Source: Chitinivibrionales bacterium
GTDB taxonomy: Bacteria > Fibrobacterota > Chitinivibrionia > Chitinivibrionales > FEN-1185
Direction of reading: 5' to 3'
DNA length: 64,000 nucleotides
Assembly: GCA_035516255.1 (NCBI GenBank)
Contig: DATJAL010000001.1
Location: 1-64,000, forward strand
The translations under genes and the position numbers were made by a program. Positions 61,101 through 64,000 of the stretch are shown in pieces; positions within the stretch are counted from its first letter, which is position 1; each line of letters starts with the position of its first letter. The notes under the pieces were generated by a model that made no database searches, was not told where the DNA came from, and worked only from the letters and a program-made list of their open reading frames with translations.

Positions 61101-62430
61101 TCAATGATTCGAGCGCCGATTCTTCGAGAAAAGAGCCTGTGCCCGCGCTGCATGCTTCGTTCATCGCGTAGTCAGAGGGCACGCCGCCGGTGAGAAAGGT
61201 GTATTTTGCGTCTTGGCCGCCTATTTCGAAAATGGTGTCCACGTCCTTGTCAAAATGCGCTGCAGCCGTCGCGTGCGCGATGATTTCGTTGATGACATTG
61301 TCGGTGAGCGCATGCAGTCCCGCGATTTGGCGTCCTGACCCTGTCACGCCGAGCGCGACGATGCGGGCTTTTTTCCTGCCGATGCGCTCGCGGATTGCCG
61401 CATAGCATTTCCGCGAAGCCTCAACCGGGTTGCCGTTGGTGCGAAGATATACGGAGGCTGTAATTTTTTTGTCCCGCCGCATGAGCACGGCCTTTGTGGT
61501 GGTGGAGCCTACGTCGAGGCCGATGATGTATTCAGCTTCCGGATCAAATCCTGCGCGGCTGTCTTTCTCAAACGTAACCAGATGATGGCCCTTTGACAAT
61601 GGGGTATGATGGCCAAAGGACGCCCTGGCTCCAAGCACCAGCTTGCGGATGTCACCAGGTACCTTTCTGCATCGGTTTATCATGGCCCACAGCGCAGCTC
61701 CATAGGCTTCGTAAAAAGCCGCAGTTTCCGGCACCTGCAGCGAGGAAAAACGCTTGGACAATATCGAGACGACGGCGGTGTTAAGCGCCCCGCCGCCGAC
61801 CAGCATGACCCTGTCACACTCCATGTCCTTGATAAGATCCGCAATTTTGTCCGCGACCATGGAGCAAAGGCCTGCGGCGATGTTCGCGATTGGTTCGCCT
61901 TTGTTAAGTGCGTGCGTGCAGTCACTCTTGCAGAAAACGCTGCAGCGGCCCGCGATTTTGTGCGGCATGCCCTGCCCCGCCAGCTCGACCGCATTGTCAA
62001 GGGACAGCCCCATACGCCTGATCTGCTGCAAGAAAAACTCCCCTGTTCCCGAAGCACACTTGTTGCCTGAATGGAGCGATACGATCCCTCCCCGCTCGCC
62101 GATTTTATAAACAAGCGTTGTTTCACCGCCAAGCGAGACCACGAGGTTGGGAAATTCCTTATTTTTAAAGTCTTCAAAAAGTGCGGTCTCCAGCGCCTCA
62201 GGCTCTGAAACGCCGGTAAGCGCCACATTGTTGCGGAAGCTGCGGCCCGTGACCGCAACAGCGTCTATTTCAAATAAATTCAGACCGGAAAGCAGGTTTT
62301 GCAAAATCTGACCGGGATTTCCCTCATGGGCAATCCTGCCGGATTGCTCAATGATTTTAAACTCAGCGTCGCCCTTGACAACCGCATACTGGACGGTCGT
62401 GGCGCCAAAGCAGATGCCAAGGGATTTCAT
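58102..62430 (-). CDS. Giant 2-hydroxyacyl-CoA dehydratase activase-type protein (two BcrA/BadF ATPase domains plus DUF2229)
   Basis: From MKSLGICFGATTVQYAVVKG at 62430 the product has 1442 residues; the longer open frame extends into the divergent purC region and shows no family features. Two ASKHA ATPase domains follow, the second with YIIGLDVGSTTTKAVLM, TGSGRQIAG, IFEIGGQDAKYTFL, NEACSAGTGSFLE and FTDQCAAFISSD, whose Cys residues bind a 4Fe-4S cluster between subunits in HgdC-type activases. Then come DUF2229 segments (VGLCRSFLTHTLYPLYSHFF, RPYNSFTNDANMGIPHK) and a dehydratase-like C-terminal region (SCKECLPYIVTTGSF, ASGGGPCRLGQY). It probably drives an ATP-dependent low-potential electron transfer; the acceptor is unknown. 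Confidence 0.92.
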   Translation of the reverse strand: MKSLGICFGATTVQYAVVKGDAEFKIIEQSGRIAHEGNPGQILQNLLSGLNLFEIDAVAVTGRSFRNNVALTGVSEPEALETALFEDFKNKEFPNLVVSLGGETTLVYKIGERGGIVSLHSGNKCASGTGEFFLQQIRRMGLSLDNAVELAGQGMPHKIAGRCSVFCKSDCTHALNKGEPIANIAAGLCSMVADKIADLIKDMECDRVMLVGGGALNTAVVSILSKRFSSLQVPETAAFYEAYGAALWAMINRCRKVPGDIRKLVLGARASFGHHTPLSKGHHLVTFEKDSRAGFDPEAEYIIGLDVGSTTTKAVLMRRDKKITASVYLRTNGNPVEASRKCYAAIRERIGRKKARIVALGVTGSGRQIAGLHALTDNVINEIIAHATAAAHFDKDVDTIFEIGGQDAKYTFLTGGVPSDYAMNEACSAGTGSFLEESALESLNVKMEDIGDRALAAGNPPNFTDQCAAFISSDIKLAGQDGIDKNNILAGLVYSICLNYLNRVKGSRPVGKKIFMQGGVCYNRAVPVAMASLLKMPIIVPPEPGLMGALGVALEVNNRLSLGFSAPQAFDLEDLANREAVKEGTFTCAGGREKCDRKCEIAKIRINGTVHSFGGICNKYYNLRIKKKVETGSLDFVAIREKLLFETYGAPAGAFNNGRTVGLCRSFLTHTLYPLYSHFFSEMGFTVVLSDEIDPKGISRIESGFCLPGEIAHGSFYNLLQKNLDYIFLPHITQLHVRNVPTYSRLCIFVQGESYYLKTTFRKELEASPTIILSPVIAMKKGYRQAQKTLAAMAVEMGIAEPVAREAYAKACGVQLAFDKKLLEAGREALSWLDSHPETFGVVLFGRPYNSFTNDANMGIPHKIASRGHLLIPHDMLPSDEYEVDSQMFWAMGQKIMKSAQMVKEHARLFGFYITNFSCGPDSFLLTYFRNLMGRKPSLTLELDQHTADAGIDTRVEAALDIMKSYCRTATGGRRRGDTVLLPTWVDFQGKVPVVHASDGRVRSIYHSDVEVVLPSMGRYATEGVAAVMRSIGIAAKALPISDKEVLLEGRKNTSCKECLPYIVTTGSFMHYCKTQRPSDKISLFFMASGGGPCRLGQYCTAMDQLFHTNGVKNAAAFPMTNENGYAGLGGRALLSASQAIMAADVFCEIRSFLAVAARDRDFAQKILEECWQELVRYFEGKLSIRFSILLSLISRKLKQIPLAMNMGDVPVVSLIGEIFVRQDEFSRKNLIDYLERRGFMVKVAPVSEYLAYSNYIVNQGFGEKEFPLKELMKLRVITGVQEWWERRIKTVLAKSGCYKFEMIEVDKTMASAGHLMNEHFRGECILTVGLGLREILHDSCGVVSIGPFGCMPSRVAEAVLKKEMNVKGKLRMNTTFRGKALLEDLSEFPFLAVETDGSPFPQLIEANLEAFVVQARRVYDKMKSHHQGSREKMAIKSFIKA

Positions 62431-62692
62431 GTTGCGATCTCCACGATGAATCCTACAAACCTGTTTTCGAAAAACGGCTGCGAAAGGCACGGCACAGGTA
62501 ACCTGAATAGAAGATATATTTTGAAAGCGGCACAAACAAAATGCCATGGAATGAGAATGTAATAATGGTAAAACAACCATTCCATTGCGTGAAGACTGCG
62601 CGAATCCCTGTTTCCTTTCCCGCAGAACCCGACATAAACTATTTTGGATCATTATTTTCTGCTTTTTTTTTGGGATCTGAGAGGAACCGGAC

Positions 62693-63664
62693 ATGATTTC
62701 AAAAGATTTCATCGGAAAAAACCTCAATAACTGCCTCGACGACACATCATTTTTGAAATTTCCGAACAGAAAAAAAGGCAAGGTTCGCGACATTTATGAT
62801 CTTGGGGACAAATTACTCCTCGTTACCACGGACCGGCAGAGCGCATTCGACCGCATTCTGGCAACCATTCCATTCAAAGGACAGGTTCTTAACCAGGTGA
62901 GTTCTTTCTGGTTCAACACGACAAATGATATTGTCGCAAACGCGGTGCTCGACGTTCCCGATCCAAATGCGACCGTTGCGAAAAAATGCAGCGTTTTTCC
63001 CGTTGAATTCGTGGTGCGGGGCTACCTCACAGGCTCCACTGATACGGCGGCATGGACGCAGTATTCAAAAGGCATCCGCAACATCTGCGGAAATGTTCTT
63101 CCCGAAGGCATGGTGAAAAATCAGAAATTCGACAAGCCCATTCTGACGCCGACGACGAAATCCGAACTGCATGACGAGTCAATTTCCGCCGCGGAAATTG
63201 TTCATCGGGGATTGATCAAGGAAGATGTTTGGAAAAATCTTGAAAAAATTGTTTTCGGACTTTTCAAGCGCGGCACCGAAATTGCCGGAAAAAACGGGCT
63301 CATTCTCGTTGACACGAAATATGAACTCGGCATTGACAAGAAGGGCGAAATCCTCCTGATTGACGAAATCCATACGCCCGATTCGTCAAGATATTGGCTC
63401 AAGGCAACCTATGCGGATCGGATTGCCCAAAAATTAGAACCCGAAAATATCGACAAGGAATTCCTTCGATTGTGGTTTAAGGAACATTGCGACCCATACA
63501 ACGATACGGTTCTGCCCAAGGCACCGGACGAACTCGTTACTGAGCTTTCAAGCCGATATATCAGGCTGTTTGAAATGATTACAGGAACTAATTTCGTTGT
63601 TGATACTTCAAAACCTATCAAGGAAAGAATGACGAATAACCTTAAAAAGTATTTAATTAAATAA
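62693..63664 (+). CDS. purC: Phosphoribosylaminoimidazole-succinocarboxamide synthase (SAICAR synthetase)
   Basis: This enzyme joins aspartate to CAIR in purine synthesis. The 323 residues contain GKVRDIYDLGDKLLLVTTDRQSAFDRIL, then VVRGYLTGSTDTAAW, PILTPTTKSELHDESIS and LILVDTKYELGIDKKGEILLIDEIHTPDSSRYW, the complete motif set. It is of the longer bacterial/eukaryotic length class. AGAGGAAC precedes the ATG. It is divergent from the activase gene, with a 262-base gap and an AATGGT/ACCATT hairpin at 62564-62581 in it. Confidence 0.97.
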   Translation: MISKDFIGKNLNNCLDDTSFLKFPNRKKGKVRDIYDLGDKLLLVTTDRQSAFDRILATIPFKGQVLNQVSSFWFNTTNDIVANAVLDVPDPNATVAKKCSVFPVEFVVRGYLTGSTDTAAWTQYSKGIRNICGNVLPEGMVKNQKFDKPILTPTTKSELHDESISAAEIVHRGLIKEDVWKNLEKIVFGLFKRGTEIAGKNGLILVDTKYELGIDKKGEILLIDEIHTPDSSRYWLKATYADRIAQKLEPENIDKEFLRLWFKEHCDPYNDTVLPKAPDELVTELSSRYIRLFEMITGTNFVVDTSKPIKERMTNNLKKYLIK

Positions 63665-63700
63665 TAACGAGTTACCGCTGTCATCTAAAGGAATTAATTA

Positions 63701-64000
63701 ATGACATCAAAGCCTCCGGATTTAATGTCCATCATTGTTTCCCTTTCAAAAAGAAGGGGGTTTGTTTTTCAATCAAGCGAAATTTACGGGGGCCTCACCA
63801 GTTGCTGGGACTATGGCCCGCTCGGCGTTGAGCTCAAGCGTAATGTGAAAGAAGCCTGGTGGAAGGCAATGGTCACCAATCGCCGGGACATTGTCGGGCT
63901 GGACGCCGCTATTCTCATGCATCCCAAGGTGTGGGAAGCGTCGGGCCATCTTGCCGGTTTCACCGACCCGCTGGTGGACTGCAAATCCTGCAAGGAACGT
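63701..64000 (+). CDS. glyQS: Glycyl-tRNA synthetase (alpha2 type), 5' part only
   Basis: Translation from the ATG at 63701 gives [20 protein letters not shown], then [22 protein letters not shown] and [30 protein letters not shown]. These are the opening and motif 1 region of class II glycyl-tRNA synthetases of the single-chain type. The frame is still open at the end of the window. It follows purC by 36 bases on the same strand. Confidence 0.96.
   Translation, partial: MTSKPPDLMSIIVSLSKRRGFVFQSSEIYGGLTSCWDYGPLGVELKRNVKEAWWKAMVTNRRDIVGLDAAILMHPKVWEASGHLAGFTDPLVDCKSCKER

Noticed and set aside
62431-62793. N-terminal extension of the activase to 1563 residues
   Set aside because: The extra 121 codons overlap the start of purC, lack family similarity, and the ATG at 62430 begins exactly at the conserved ATPase strand.
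1-64000. tRNA or rRNA genes
   Set aside because: I scanned intergenic gaps for tRNA arms and conserved rRNA segments and saw none I could support by eye; a covariance search would be decisive.

Overview
The window reads as a chromosomal piece of a diderm (Gram-negative-type) bacterium. It encodes two TonB-dependent outer-membrane receptors, several lipoproteins with lipoboxes, and a beta-propeller protein whose C-terminal tail resembles the sorting domains of type IX secretion cargo. A very large 2-hydroxyacyl-CoA dehydratase activase-type protein points to an anaerobic or fermentative lifestyle. Together with the BtuG-like lipoprotein this suggests the FCB superphylum, perhaps a Fibrobacterota relative, but the placement is inference because no rRNA or other decisive marker is present.

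Layout. (1) 1-8.5 kb: one minus-strand operon behind a clear cobalamin riboswitch, in the order TonB receptor (BtuB-like), BtuG-like surface propeller lipoprotein, BtuF, BtuD and BtuC-like ABC importer, then a cysteine desulfurase and a PlsC-like acyltransferase. (2) 8.6-14.7 kb: a VapC-type PIN toxin with an unusually large partner and a palindromic operator, an endonuclease/exonuclease/phosphatase-fold protein, small hypotheticals, and the first cluster of GC-rich dispersed repeats beside a 21-bp tandem repeat. (3) 14.9-26 kb: a defence island, partly AT-rich and all on the minus strand. It holds an SF1 helicase with a DUF2726-like nuclease tail, a four-gene unit (EcoRI-type adenine methylase, DUF262-HNH, DUF262, HEPN), and a six-gene unit of ThsB/TIR proteins with a SLATT membrane protein and a membrane HEPN protein. 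(4) 26.2-31.6 kb: a response-regulator remnant, a repeat-propeller protein, a single-domain response regulator, and about 2.3 kb of nested structured repeats (families A, B and C) with one small gene between them. (5) 31.6-38.8 kb: yraN, a Ser/Thr kinase, an FHA-FHA-ABC exporter and gmk in one operon, then a second TonB receptor and a lipoprotein. (6) 39-54.5 kb: two B12-type radical SAM proteins, a thiamine-diphosphate enzyme, a 1712-residue Ser/Thr kinase-ATPase-GAF-histidine kinase, and a module of an acyl-adenylate ligase-like protein, an acyl carrier protein, a homologue of cyanobacterial acyl-ACP reductase, a START/PilZ-like protein and a receiver-histidine kinase. (7) 54.7-64 kb: STAS, receiver, HD-GYP and histidine-kinase signalling genes, the giant activase, purC and the start of glycyl-tRNA synthetase.

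How they work together. The first operon is a coherent B12-capture system that carries two non-transport genes. The kinase, FHA exporter and gmk operon looks like phosphorylation-controlled export. The ligase/ACP/reductase set has the parts needed to activate a fatty acid and reduce it to an aldehyde, with dedicated signalling genes adjoining. The TIR/SLATT/HEPN operon resembles Thoeris in its sensor-type proteins but contains no recognisable ThsA effector, so it is the best candidate here for an undescribed immune system. The dispersed repeats show inverted-repeat architecture, and one stem shows a compensatory base change between copies, which suggests structured RNA or hairpin-based mobile DNA.
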